NCBI GenBank assembly: GCA_030537455.1
Contig: JAUNMR010000002.1
Coordinates: forward strand, 62,001-126,000
DNA: 64,000 bases
Direction of reading: 5' to 3'
From: Planctomycetia bacterium
Lineage (GTDB): Bacteria; Planctomycetota; Planctomycetia; Pirellulales; Thermoguttaceae
In this document: positions 1 to 8,303 of the stretch, piece by piece
Layout: each line of letters begins with the position of its first letter
How positions within the stretch are numbered: position 1 is the first letter of the stretch
Made by a program: the position numbers and the translations under genes
Notes under the pieces: model-generated
What the model saw: the letters and a program-made list of their open reading frames with translations, nothing else
Database searches by the model: none
What the model was told of the DNA's origin: nothing

Positions 1-640
1 GAAGGGTTGAATACGCGATAGACGCGTATAAGCAACGCTCGCTCCAGCGTCGTTACACTCATTCTATATAACCAATAATGGGACGTCAATATTTTGCAAA
101 TTACCAAGTTTATGTTTTTTCTGATAGTTTGAGGAATGCGCTTGACAGTGTGACATTTTTTTATATATTGTCATTTTGAAAATAAGCTCGTGGGCTTTCC
201 TTGTTCTCATGAGCTTTTCCTCTGAATATGCGCGGAATCACTTCGCTTTGGCATGAGAGTCTCGATGAGGCGTTGGAACGGCGCCAAATCGACACGATTC
301 AGTCACAGAGAAATTGCGTTTCAAGCGCGTGCCTTTGTTAATGATTGGAGAGACTCAACCACGACCAATTCTATATGCTAACAGCCATTAAATTTGGTTT
401 AATTTGCAAAAAACTATGAAAAATAGGCCGGGGGCGGTTGACGAAACCTACTTATGGCATTAAACTAACTTGCAAATTTTACGCCTTAACCTTCGGCGCT
501 TTGGTTCGTTTACTCGAGGTTTATGGCGTACCGCTTGGTAAAATCACGTGCGTTGCGTGTTGATAGGCTCGAAAGCGTTTTCGACGAATTTGACGTGCGT
601 TTTAGTGTTATACCGTAATATAGCATATAGGTAGGTTTTT
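1..640. other. Intergenic region upstream of rpmF
   Basis: No credible coding region was found. The stretch holds one promoter-like element near 142-169 and a short stem-loop at 184-216 (9 bp with one G-U pair, followed by four T). The remainder is AT-rich and shows no recognisable RNA gene. No strong -10/-35 pair was found directly in front of rpmF; a TTGACG at 590-595 lacks a well-spaced partner. Confidence 0.5.
142..169 (+). promoter_or_regulatory. Sigma-70-like promoter candidate
   Basis: TTGACA at 142-147 and TATATT at 164-169 are separated by 16 bases. The predicted start near 176 runs straight into the stem-loop at 184-216, so it is unclear what this promoter would express. It may belong to a short untranslated RNA or be fortuitous. 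Confidence 0.35.
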
Positions 641-823
641 ATGGCAGTCCCAAAAAGAAAGCAAAGTAACGCTCGCACTGGCGCTCGTCGTTCCCATGAT
701 TTTAAAAAGCCAGTTCAGACGATCGCTTGCTCCCAATGCAATCAAATGATTCCGCCACACGTGGTGTGCCCGAACTGTGGTCATTACTCTCGTCGTGAAG
801 TCGTCGCTCAAGACGCCGACTGA
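641..823 (+). CDS. rpmF: 50S ribosomal protein L32
   Basis: Structural protein of the large ribosomal subunit, 60 residues, the usual size. The N-terminus MAVPKRKQSNARTGARRSHD is the classic basic L32 start. Two CxxC pairs (CSQC near residue 30 and CPNC near residue 43) form the zinc-ribbon version of the protein. In many bacteria rpmF lies in front of fatty-acid synthesis genes (usually plsX/fabH first). Here plsX and fabH are absent and fabD follows after about 350 bases. An independent terminator at 912-938 suggests separate transcription from fabD. Confidence 0.96.
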   Translation: MAVPKRKQSNARTGARRSHDFKKPVQTIACSQCNQMIPPHVVCPNCGHYSRREVVAQDAD

Positions 824-1170
824 TAATGACGATGGTTTGCGCCAGTTCCAAAGTATTCGTCGAGCGCTAAGCTTGACTTTGGCGCCACGCTTGGCAAGCA
901 TGTAGATTTAGAGGGGAATCGTGAGGTTCCCCTTTTTTATAGCTTTGTCGTACCTAACGTCCGCTTGCGCTTTTCGGTTTCCTACTAGCGCAAGCGTTGT
1001 AGCGGTTTTGTAAGCGTAGCAAACTTCACTGCGGCTCGCCGCCACAGCGCTCGATATACGACGGAGGTTTATGGGTTCGATGAGTCGCTCAGCGTTTTCG
1101 TTTGACGCTTTACCGTTGAAACGACCTTAGTTTTAAGACGCTAGGTTTTTTGTTGAAGGAACATGAGATC
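824..1170. other. rpmF-fabD intergenic region
   Basis: Contains the rpmF terminator (912-938), a second stem-loop with arms 962-970 and 988-996 (9 perfect bp) and a small GC-rich inverted repeat near 1034-1046. A TTGACG at 1102-1107 could be part of a fabD promoter, but no good -10 box is correctly spaced. No coding potential was seen. Confidence 0.5.
912..938 (+). terminator. Intrinsic terminator after rpmF
   Basis: Arms AGGGGAA (912-918) and TTCCCCT (927-933) form a 7-bp stem with an 8-base loop and run into a six-T tract. Confidence 0.85.
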
Positions 1171-2067
1171 ATGGTAAAAACGGCCATTTTATTTCCTGGT
1201 CAAGGAGCCCAAACCGTCGGGATGGGACGTGAATTATACGACGCGTCCTCGAAAATCAGAGATCTCTATTCACTCGCCAACGACGTCGTCGGTTACGACC
1301 TGACGAACGTTTGTTTCCAGGGTTCGGCTGAACTGTTGGATTCCACGGAACAGAGCCAGCCTGCAATCTTTCTGACGAGTCTTGCGGCGCTGGAAAATCT
1401 CCGTGAAACTGACCCCGATGCGGTGGCAAGTTGTGTCGCGACCACTGGATTAAGTCTCGGCGAATACACCGCTTTGGTCTTTGCTGGAGTTATGTCCTTT
1501 GAAGACGGTTTGCGTCTGGTTCAACTTCGTGGCAAAGCGATGCAAGCGGCTTCCGATGCAACTGCCAGCGGTATGGTGAGCGTGATCGGTCTAGAAGTTG
1601 ACCAGGTTCGAAGCCTCTGTCAGGAAGCGTCTTCCACTGGATACATCCAGATCGCCAACTATCTGTGTCCTAAGAATTTCGTGGTTTCCGGTGAGCAGAA
1701 CGCTTGTGAGACGCTCGTCGACCTGGCGACTCAGGCCGGCGCCATTAAGCTTGCGCCTTTGGCAGTTGCCGGCGCTTTCCACACTGCGATTATGAACCCT
1801 GCAGTGGAACAGATGCGCGATATCATTGAAGGCATGACCTTTAGTGCGCCACAAATTCCGTATATTAGCGGCGTTGACGCTCAATTCCACAGCGACCCCG
1901 CTGAAATCAAACAGATCCTCATTCGCCAAATTTCTTCTCCGGTGCTCTGGGAAGACGCCATGCGACGGTTGTTGGCTGACGGCGTGGAATCCTTCTACGA
2001 AATCGGTCCCGGACGCGTTTTACGCGGTTTAATGAAGCGAATTGACCGTAAGGTTAAATTAAATTAA
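1171..2067 (+). CDS. fabD: Malonyl-CoA:ACP transacylase
   Basis: Transfers malonyl from CoA to acyl carrier protein, the entry step of type II fatty-acid elongation, in the cytoplasm. Visible motifs are GQGAQ at residues 10-14 and the nucleophile elbow GLSLGEY with catalytic Ser near residue 95. The partner His sits in AGAFHTA near residue 204. Length (298 aa) is normal. The frame also opens at a TTG at 1150, but an AAGGA element at 1156-1160 lies 10 bases before the ATG at 1171, so that ATG is chosen. First gene of the fabD-fabG-acpP-fabF cluster. Confidence 0.95.
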   Translation: MVKTAILFPGQGAQTVGMGRELYDASSKIRDLYSLANDVVGYDLTNVCFQGSAELLDSTEQSQPAIFLTSLAALENLRETDPDAVASCVATTGLSLGEYTALVFAGVMSFEDGLRLVQLRGKAMQAASDATASGMVSVIGLEVDQVRSLCQEASSTGYIQIANYLCPKNFVVSGEQNACETLVDLATQAGAIKLAPLAVAGAFHTAIMNPAVEQMRDIIEGMTFSAPQIPYISGVDAQFHSDPAEIKQILIRQISSPVLWEDAMRRLLADGVESFYEIGPGRVLRGLMKRIDRKVKLN

Positions 2068-2168
2068 ATTAACGTCGGTAAGGTCTTTTGTAACAACGTG
2101 TTAGAATGATGTGTACGTGCACTTTCGTCGAATACGCGTTTCACTCTTGATTAAAACTTAAGTTCACC

Positions 2169-2918
2169 ATGATATCAGTAGATCTAACAGGTAAAATCGC
2201 AGTCGTGACAGGCGCGACGCGTGGCATTGGTTTCGGTATTGCTCAGGCATTCGCCAAGGCTGGCGCGCAAGTTGCGTGCATCGGTACCAATGCTGAGAAA
2301 CTTAACGAGTCGGTTGCTAAAATCAATGCCGAGCAGGGCGTTGCCAAAGCCTACATATGTAATGTAGCCGATTCCCAGGCGGTTAATGAAACGGCCAAGA
2401 CGATCCTCGCGGATTTCGGTCGCGTTGATATCCTCGTGAACAACGCCGGCGTTACACGCGACATGCTCGTGCGTCGTATCACCGACGAACAGTGGAACGA
2501 CGTGATTAACGTCAACCTCAGCGGTACCTTCTTCATGACGCGTGCGTTTGTGGAATCGATGCGCAAAAGCAAGTGGGGACGCATTATTAATATTTCTAGT
2601 ATCAGCGGTTTGATCGGTAATAAGGGTCAGGCGAACTACTCCGCTTCCAAGGCGGGCGTTATTGGCTTTACCCGTACGATCTCCAAAGAGCTCGGCAATC
2701 GTAATATCACGGTTAACGCGATTTGCCCCGGTTTTGTCGAGACTGACATGACCGCCGTGCTCGACCCGATCTACGTCCAAGGCATTAAAGATCGCATTCC
2801 CGTTGGTCGAATTGGTTACCCAGAGGACATTGCAAACGCGGCTCTCTTCTTTGCCAGCCCGGACTCCTCTTTTGTGACTGGACAAATTCTTACCGTCGAC
2901 GGCGGGCTGATCTACTAG
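2169..2918 (+). CDS. fabG: 3-oxoacyl-[ACP] reductase
   Basis: NADPH-dependent reduction of beta-ketoacyl-ACP in fatty-acid elongation. Short-chain dehydrogenase fold of 249 aa with the cofactor loop TGATRGIG at 14-21, NNAG at 91-94, and the catalytic Ser144, Tyr157 and Lys161 in order. The context FVETDMTAVL and the C-terminal VTGQILTVDGGLIY are typical of FabG rather than other SDRs. About 100 bases separate it from fabD, with no obvious terminator. The Shine-Dalgarno sequence is weak, but no better start is available. Confidence 0.94.
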   Translation: MISVDLTGKIAVVTGATRGIGFGIAQAFAKAGAQVACIGTNAEKLNESVAKINAEQGVAKAYICNVADSQAVNETAKTILADFGRVDILVNNAGVTRDMLVRRITDEQWNDVINVNLSGTFFMTRAFVESMRKSKWGRIINISSISGLIGNKGQANYSASKAGVIGFTRTISKELGNRNITVNAICPGFVETDMTAVLDPIYVQGIKDRIPVGRIGYPEDIANAALFFASPDSSFVTGQILTVDGGLIY

Positions 2919-2954
2919 CTAATTTCAGTTTCCGCGTAAAACTGGGCGCTGTGA

Positions 2955-2983
2955 TTTACAGTTTCAGTTTTTTTCGCTACAAT
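2955..2983 (+). promoter_or_regulatory. acpP promoter
   Basis: TTTACA at 2955-2960 and TACAAT at 2978-2983 with a 17-base spacer, immediately downstream of fabG. This gives acpP its own start and a leader of roughly 130 bases, in line with the high acpP expression usual in bacteria. Confidence 0.6.
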
Positions 2984-3121
2984 AGCGTCGTTGTACGCAC
3001 AATAGTGACGAGAGGTTCTCGAAAGAGAAACCATAACGCTTAATAGAGACGTCAAGACGTGTGTCGTCCTCTGACATACGTTGCGATATAACACAACATT
3101 TTTACAAGGAATCTTATTGCA

Positions 3122-3367
3122 ATGGATAAAGAAGCGATTAAGGACAAAGTCATTGACATCATCGCCCAACAACTCGGTCGCGATAAGGAAGGTATTACCG
3201 GCAACCAAGACATCGCCAACGATCTGGGCGCCGACTCCCTCGACGTTGCCGAACTCATGATCACCTTCGAAGAAGAATTCAGCATTGACATCGAAGAAGA
3301 CAACGCGCAATCGATCACCACGGTTGACGACGTCGTGGAGCAGATTTACTCGCTTCTGAATAACTAA
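3122..3367 (+). CDS. acpP: Acyl carrier protein
   Basis: 81-residue carrier of growing acyl chains. The LGADSLDVAEL motif carries the phosphopantetheine-accepting Ser39, and the protein is strongly acidic, as the family is. AAGGA at 3106-3110 precedes the ATG. It sits between fabG and fabF in the standard order and probably has its own promoter at 2955-2983. Downstream hairpins at 3383-3470 may set how much transcription continues into fabF. Confidence 0.97.
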   Translation: MDKEAIKDKVIDIIAQQLGRDKEGITGNQDIANDLGADSLDVAELMITFEEEFSIDIEEDNAQSITTVDDVVEQIYSLLNN

Positions 3368-3382
3368 GTCGACGAGAATTTT

Positions 3383-3470
3383 GCTCAGTTCTCTGAGCAG
3401 AACAGTCTTAGACTCTCGCGCTGATTCCTTCGACGCGAGAGTCTGTTTGCGCCCTAGACTCTCTTTTTTT
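3383..3470 (+). promoter_or_regulatory. Overlapping hairpins, possible attenuator between acpP and fabF
   Basis: Three structures follow the acpP stop. A small hairpin has arms 3383-3388 and 3393-3398. Then arm A (3410-3420) pairs perfectly over 11 bp with arm B (3434-3444). Most of arm B (3437-3444) can instead pair over 8 bp with arm C (3456-3463), which is followed by seven T (3464-3470), a textbook terminator. A:B and B:C are mutually exclusive, so A:B would act as anti-terminator. Whether this is regulated or is two tandem terminators is not known. Confidence 0.6.
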
Positions 3471-3495
3471 CTACTCCTGCTACGGATACGCATTT

Positions 3496-4737
3496 ATGAA
3501 GAAACGAGTCGTTGTTACCGGTTATGGTCTTGTTACGCCCCTGGGATACGATACGGAAACGGTTTGGAAGCGTTTAATTGAAGGTCAAAGCGGTATTGTC
3601 TTGGCGCAGGGATTGGACGAATATCCCTTTGCCTCGAAAATTGCCGGTCAGTGCTGTGATTTCTCTCCTGAACCTTACGTCGAGCGCAAAGATATTAAAA
3701 AAATTGAGCGATTTGCCCAGTTTAGCTTAGTTTCCGGTATTCGCGCTGTTGAAGCTTCTGGTATTGATTTCTCAAAAGAGAATACGCAACGTTGTGTTGT
3801 GATTATCGGCTGTGGCGTCGGTGGGCTTGGTGAAATTGAACGTCAAGACGAAAAACTTGCCAAACGTGGTCCGAAACTCGTTTCTCCCTTCACTATCCCG
3901 AAAATTATGCCAAATGCCGCCGCAAGTCATCTTGCGACGCGCTTTGGAATTCATGGTTCTGCATATAGCGTTTCCACCGCGTGTGCCAGCGCCAACAATG
4001 CCATTATTGAGGCGTATAAAGCAATTGCCGACGGCTATGCTGAGGTTGCGCTCACTGGTGGAACAGAAGCCGCGGTCTCAAAATTGGGCGTTTCCGGTTT
4101 TGGCGCTATGAAGGCGCTTTCCACGCGCAACGACGAGCCAGAAAAAGCGAGTCGTCCTTTTGACGCCGACCGCGATGGATTTGTCCTTGGCGAGGGCGCC
4201 GGCACGCTGGTTCTCGAGGAATTAGAACATGCGCGCAAGCGTGGCGCCACGATCCTCGGCGAGGTGGTCGGTTACGGCGCGACATGTGACGCCGCGCATA
4301 TTACCCAGCCCGACGAGGGGGGCGTCTATGCCGGATTGGCGTTAAAAGAAACCTTGCGTTCCGCCGGTCTTAACCCTGAACAAGTCGATTATATCAACGC
4401 TCACGGAACCGCGACCCTACTAGGCGACGTGGCGGAAACCAACGCGATCAAATACGCATTGGCGGACACAAGTCGTAGCGTAGCGATTTCTAGTACCAAG
4501 AGCGCTATTGGACATCTTTTAGGAGGCAGCGGCGGAGTCGAACTCATCTTCTCACTCCTGGCCATTCGTGATAATGTTGTACCGCCCACGCTAAATCTTG
4601 AAAATCCCGATCCAAGATGTGATTTAGATTTCACCCCGCTCGTTGCAAAAGAACGAAGGATCGACGTCGCCGTTTCAAGTAGCTTTGGTTTTGGCGGTCA
4701 CAACGCTTGTGTCGCCGTGGCAAGGTTTAAAGACTAG
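3496..4737 (+). CDS. fabF: 3-oxoacyl-[ACP] synthase II
   Basis: Condensing enzyme that elongates acyl-ACP with malonyl-ACP. Thiolase fold, 413 aa, normal length. Catalytic triad is visible: Cys163 in STACASANNA, His303 in NAHGTATLLGD and His340 in STKSAIGHLLGG, which is the Cys-His-His pattern of KAS I/II rather than the Cys-His-Asn of FabH. The closing GFGGHNA motif is present. It is separated from acpP by the hairpins at 3383-3470, so its expression may be uncoupled from acpP. The ribosome-binding site is weak. Confidence 0.95.
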   Translation: MKKRVVVTGYGLVTPLGYDTETVWKRLIEGQSGIVLAQGLDEYPFASKIAGQCCDFSPEPYVERKDIKKIERFAQFSLVSGIRAVEASGIDFSKENTQRCVVIIGCGVGGLGEIERQDEKLAKRGPKLVSPFTIPKIMPNAAASHLATRFGIHGSAYSVSTACASANNAIIEAYKAIADGYAEVALTGGTEAAVSKLGVSGFGAMKALSTRNDEPEKASRPFDADRDGFVLGEGAGTLVLEELEHARKRGATILGEVVGYGATCDAAHITQPDEGGVYAGLALKETLRSAGLNPEQVDYINAHGTATLLGDVAETNAIKYALADTSRSVAISSTKSAIGHLLGGSGGVELIFSLLAIRDNVVPPTLNLENPDPRCDLDFTPLVAKERRIDVAVSSSFGFGGHNACVAVARFKD

Positions 4738-4765
4738 TTGATTTTCGATTAAACTACGCTACCAT
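4738..4765 (+). promoter_or_regulatory. Possible promoter of the kinase gene
   Basis: TTGATT at 4738-4743 (partly overlapping the fabF stop) and TACCAT at 4760-4765 with 16 bases between. Moderate match only. Confidence 0.3.
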
Positions 4766-4835
4766 TACATGTAGTCGTACTTTCCATTTTATTATTGGCG
4801 ACCGTTTACTCGACGTAGAGAAAGGTTTAGGTTCG

Positions 4836-5705
4836 ATGGGATCGACTCAAATTATGCATATCGGTCAGTACCGATTACTCAACGTCGTCTACACAGGTCA
4901 GACGAGTCGTACTTGGCAAGCGTACGACGATCGTGCTCGTAAATACGTCGGTATTAAAACGCTTTTCCAGAAAGCAAGTCGCGACCGTAAGCAAGTGCAG
5001 ATGCTCAAATGGGAATTTCAAGTCGGTTCCAAGCTTAAGCATGAGCGCATTATCGACATTTTCGAGTTCGGCTGGGATCAGAAAGTTCCCTTCATTGCGA
5101 TGGAGTGGTTCGCCGCGCCTAATATCAAGCAGATTTTGCATCGCGGTTATGAGTCGTACTGTGTGGATCTGCCGGAGATGATTCCTCAAATGATAGAGGC
5201 TCTTGCCGTTCTTCACGAGGCGGGCTGGGTGCATCGTGACGTCAAGCCGGATAACTTCCTCTATTCACAAAAGAAGGGCGTTAAACTTATTGACTTTGCG
5301 CTTGCTAAGTCGATTAAAGTGAATCCCTTAGCAAAGATTCTTAAAATGAAGAGTCAGCCACAGGGAACGCCGAGTTATATGTCGCCTGAACAAATTTTAG
5401 GGCGACCGTTAGACGGTCGTTCTGACCTCTACAGTCTGGGTTGTTCGCTCTTTGAGATCCTGGCATGTCGACCGAGTTATACCGGTAATTCAGTCAATGA
5501 ACTTCTTCAAAAACACGTTTCGGGTTCCGTGCCGTCCATTCGTGCGCGTAATAAGAACGTCACCGAAGAGTTTTCGCACATTCTTTCGCAAATGATGGCG
5601 AAAAAACCTAAGGATCGACCTTCCACTGCGCGTGATATTGTCCGTGCGTTGCGATCGGTTAAGATTTTCACGCGTCCGCCGAGAGAGGGTGACAAAATCG
5701 CCTAA
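4836..5705 (+). CDS. Ser/Thr protein kinase, single domain, no membrane anchor
   Basis: Hanks-type kinase of 289 aa. Ordered motifs: beta-3 lysine K41 in VGIKTL, catalytic loop HRDVKPDN with Asp135, a DFA (153-155) in place of the usual DFG, and the activation segment GTPSYMSPEQ. The glycine-rich loop is poorly conserved (YTGQTSRTWQAY). There is no transmembrane segment or C-terminal sensor domain, unlike many planctomycete kinases, so it is probably cytoplasmic. Substrate unknown. It follows fabF after about 100 bases and ends in its own terminator. DFA still keeps the magnesium-binding Asp, so activity is plausible. Confidence 0.88.
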   Translation: MGSTQIMHIGQYRLLNVVYTGQTSRTWQAYDDRARKYVGIKTLFQKASRDRKQVQMLKWEFQVGSKLKHERIIDIFEFGWDQKVPFIAMEWFAAPNIKQILHRGYESYCVDLPEMIPQMIEALAVLHEAGWVHRDVKPDNFLYSQKKGVKLIDFALAKSIKVNPLAKILKMKSQPQGTPSYMSPEQILGRPLDGRSDLYSLGCSLFEILACRPSYTGNSVNELLQKHVSGSVPSIRARNKNVTEEFSHILSQMMAKKPKDRPSTARDIVRALRSVKIFTRPPREGDKIA

Positions 5706-5743
5706 CCGATTTAAGTATTAGCTTTAGCAGTACATCTTTCCAT

Positions 5744-5785
5744 AACCGATCTCCTTGGCGTCGCTCGAGTTGGTCGGTTTTTTTT
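5744..5785 (+). terminator. Intrinsic terminator after the kinase gene
   Basis: AACCGATC (5744-5751) pairs with GGTCGGTT (5772-5779), with one G-U pair, and runs into eight T ending at 5785. Confidence 0.75.
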
Positions 5786-5859
5786 ACGCTTGCGTTCATA
5801 GCGAATGTCTTCTGGCGACGTCTACGACGACAGACCTAGGGACATTTTTTTTGTGATTG

Positions 5860-5890
5860 TTGACCAGAAATCTCTAATCGGTCATACTAT
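5860..5890 (+). promoter_or_regulatory. Possible promoter of the beta-helix gene
   Basis: TTGACC at 5860-5865 and TACTAT at 5885-5890. The 19-base spacer is long, so confidence is low. Confidence 0.3.
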
Positions 5891-5981
5891 CTATATGAAG
5901 TCGCGCAAGTTGCTATGACTGAGTTAGCGATGACGTGACTTCTATCGTTCGGCGCTGTTTTGTATACGGAGAACCAGTGGT

Positions 5982-8183
5982 ATGACACGAAATAAAAGAT
6001 TTTTACTATTGGGACAAAGCTTTACGACGCATATGTTTAGTGTTATGGAGGCGATTGTTGTCCTTTTGAGCTTTTATTACGGCATGAACCTTGGACGTCA
6101 GGTTTATTCTCAAAGCACGCCCTATGAGTCGCCAGCGACTTTTTACGTAGACGTCGCTGGTTCCGATTCCTGGTCAGGCAAGTTGGACGCGCCTAATGCC
6201 ACGCATACCGACGGTCCTGTCGCGACCCTTGAACGCGCGCGTGAATTAGTGCGTGAGCACAAGTCACAACTTTCTGCCCCTGCGACAATTGTCGTTGAGG
6301 TTCTCTCCGGCGTCTACGACCTACCCACGGAACTAACCTTTACCGCAGAAGACTCTGGAGCTTCACAGGATTGTCCCGTGATCTGGCGAGCAAGGCAAGG
6401 GGAGTGCGTACAAGTGAACGCCGGTTCCTATCTGCACAATCCTAAGCGACTTGAATCTAACGAGATACGCTCACTATTAAAGGAGAATATTCGCGACGAC
6501 GTCATAGAGTATGATCTGGTCGACTACCAGGTTGAAAAGTTACATGGCGGCGTCAATGCGCCGCTGGTATATTATCAGGACGAGCCGATGCGTTTGGCGC
6601 GCTATCCTAACGAAGGGTTTGTCAAGATTAGCGACCTCCCGACCGAGGACGTTACCGACGTCGATGTACGCGGTACGCGTGGGATAGCAGAGGGAAAGTT
6701 CTTCTTTGACGATCCTGAAATTCTCAAGTGCGTTAACGAAAAGGATTTGTGGGTTCATGGATACTGGTTTTGGGACTGGTCAGAGCAAAAGAGTCGTGTC
6801 GCTTCGATTGACGTTGACGCCAAACTAATAACTTTGGAGCCTCCGTTTCATATTTATGGTTATCGTAAAGGTCAATGGTTTTATGTTTTCAACGCTCTGT
6901 CCCAACTGGACTTACCGGGCGAGTATTACGTCGACGTCGACTTGCGGAAAGTCTATTGTTTACCAACGGTCAAGGACTGGGAAAACGCCTCTTTACTCAT
7001 CTCGCGCCTGCCTCACGCGCTTTGTCTCAGTGACGTAACAAATTTTATCTGGCACGGGTTCGATATGGTTGGCGCCTCTGACGACGTCATTTATTCCAAA
7101 GGCGTATTACGCAACGTTGAAATCTCTTGCTGTGACATACATTCCAGCGGCGCTTATGGCGTGACGCTCTCTGGGGTTAACTGTCGAGTTGCACAATGCG
7201 AGATGTGGAATCTCGGCGCGGGCGGGATTAGTTTGTCGGGCGGGGATCGCACGACGCTCACGCCTGGTAATATGCGAGCGGAAGATAATTACATCCACGA
7301 TTATGCAGTCTTGCGTCGAGTTTACGCCCCCGGCATAAGAATTAACGGCGTCGGTAACTATGCCGGTCACAACACGATCGAAAATGCTCCGCATATGGGG
7401 ATGGGGTTCAGTGGTAACGACATGGTTTTGGAGTTCAATGAACTGAGCAACGTGTGTTCCGAATCTAACGACGCGGGCGCGATTTACGTTGGACGTAACT
7501 GGACTATGCGCGGCAATGTCATTCGTCACAATTACTTGCATGATATCACCGGTTTCGAAGGACGAGGGTGCGTTGGCGTCTATCTCGACGACATGTTCTC
7601 TTCTGCTGATATTGTTGGCAATCTCTTTGTCAACGTCACACGCGCGGCTTTCATTGGCGGCGGTCGAGATTGCAAGATTAACGAGAATCTCTTCGTGAAT
7701 TGTCATCCTGCGCTACATATCGACGCGCGTGGCGACGGTTGGGCGCACGATCACATTGACTCCTGGCTTGAGGAAGCACGAACTAAAGGCACAATCTCCG
7801 GCATTAAATACAACGAAGAACCGTATGCTTCGCGTTATCCGGAGTTGGCGACGATTTTAGATCCTCCGCATCGACCTCAATTGCCAGAAGGGAACCAGGT
7901 CGTTGGCAATATTTGTGTCGGCGGGTCTTGGGACGTTAATAAACAAGGACAGTGGCAGGGCGATACTATCGAGAGCAAAGCGCGCGAGCTTTTGAAAATG
8001 GAAAATAATTACGTGGTTGAAGAGGTGGACGACGCCTTATTTGTCGACGCGTCCAACGGCGATTATCACCTGCGTGAAGACACTGATTTGACACGTAAGG
8101 GATACGCGTCGTTACCAATCGAACAGATGGGCGTGCTCCAGAAGCGTATGCGAGATAAAGTTGCTCTTCGGCGTGCGCGTTAG
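5982..8183 (+). CDS. Exported right-handed parallel beta-helix protein
   Basis: 733 aa. Begins with a basic stretch and a hydrophobic segment (about residues 15-40) that should direct export or anchoring. It is followed by FYVDVAGSDSWSG and DGPVATLERARELVREH, the conserved start of the Pfam-type 'right handed beta helix region' proteins. The middle third has the repeating turns of a pectate-lyase-like coil (repeated N-x-I and GxG spacing). Such proteins bind or cleave polysaccharides outside the cell; the substrate cannot be read from the sequence. A good GGAG (5968-5971) lies 10 bases before the ATG. Monocistronic, bounded by terminators. Confidence 0.82.
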   Translation: MTRNKRFLLLGQSFTTHMFSVMEAIVVLLSFYYGMNLGRQVYSQSTPYESPATFYVDVAGSDSWSGKLDAPNATHTDGPVATLERARELVREHKSQLSAPATIVVEVLSGVYDLPTELTFTAEDSGASQDCPVIWRARQGECVQVNAGSYLHNPKRLESNEIRSLLKENIRDDVIEYDLVDYQVEKLHGGVNAPLVYYQDEPMRLARYPNEGFVKISDLPTEDVTDVDVRGTRGIAEGKFFFDDPEILKCVNEKDLWVHGYWFWDWSEQKSRVASIDVDAKLITLEPPFHIYGYRKGQWFYVFNALSQLDLPGEYYVDVDLRKVYCLPTVKDWENASLLISRLPHALCLSDVTNFIWHGFDMVGASDDVIYSKGVLRNVEISCCDIHSSGAYGVTLSGVNCRVAQCEMWNLGAGGISLSGGDRTTLTPGNMRAEDNYIHDYAVLRRVYAPGIRINGVGNYAGHNTIENAPHMGMGFSGNDMVLEFNELSNVCSESNDAGAIYVGRNWTMRGNVIRHNYLHDITGFEGRGCVGVYLDDMFSSADIVGNLFVNVTRAAFIGGGRDCKINENLFVNCHPALHIDARGDGWAHDHIDSWLEEARTKGTISGIKYNEEPYASRYPELATILDPPHRPQLPEGNQVVGNICVGGSWDVNKQGQWQGDTIESKARELLKMENNYVVEEVDDALFVDASNGDYHLREDTDLTRKGYASLPIEQMGVLQKRMRDKVALRRAR

Positions 8184-8201
8184 GCGGCGAGATTACACGT
8201 C

Positions 8202-8226
8202 AGGATATTGCCTATATCCTTTTTTT
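8202..8226 (+). terminator. Intrinsic terminator after the beta-helix gene
   Basis: AGGATAT (8202-8208) and ATATCCT (8214-8220) with a 5-base loop, followed by T up to 8226. Confidence 0.85.
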
Positions 8227-8303
8227 GAATTATACTAGAGTGAAGCTTAACTGCGCGCCTCGGCGTGTTCGGGGCGCCATTGCGTTTTTTTTGGATCGGT
8301 TCT

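Noticed and set aside
2184..2885. 233-codon minus-strand frame opposite fabG
   Set aside because: Shadow of fabG; no start signal and no family resemblance.
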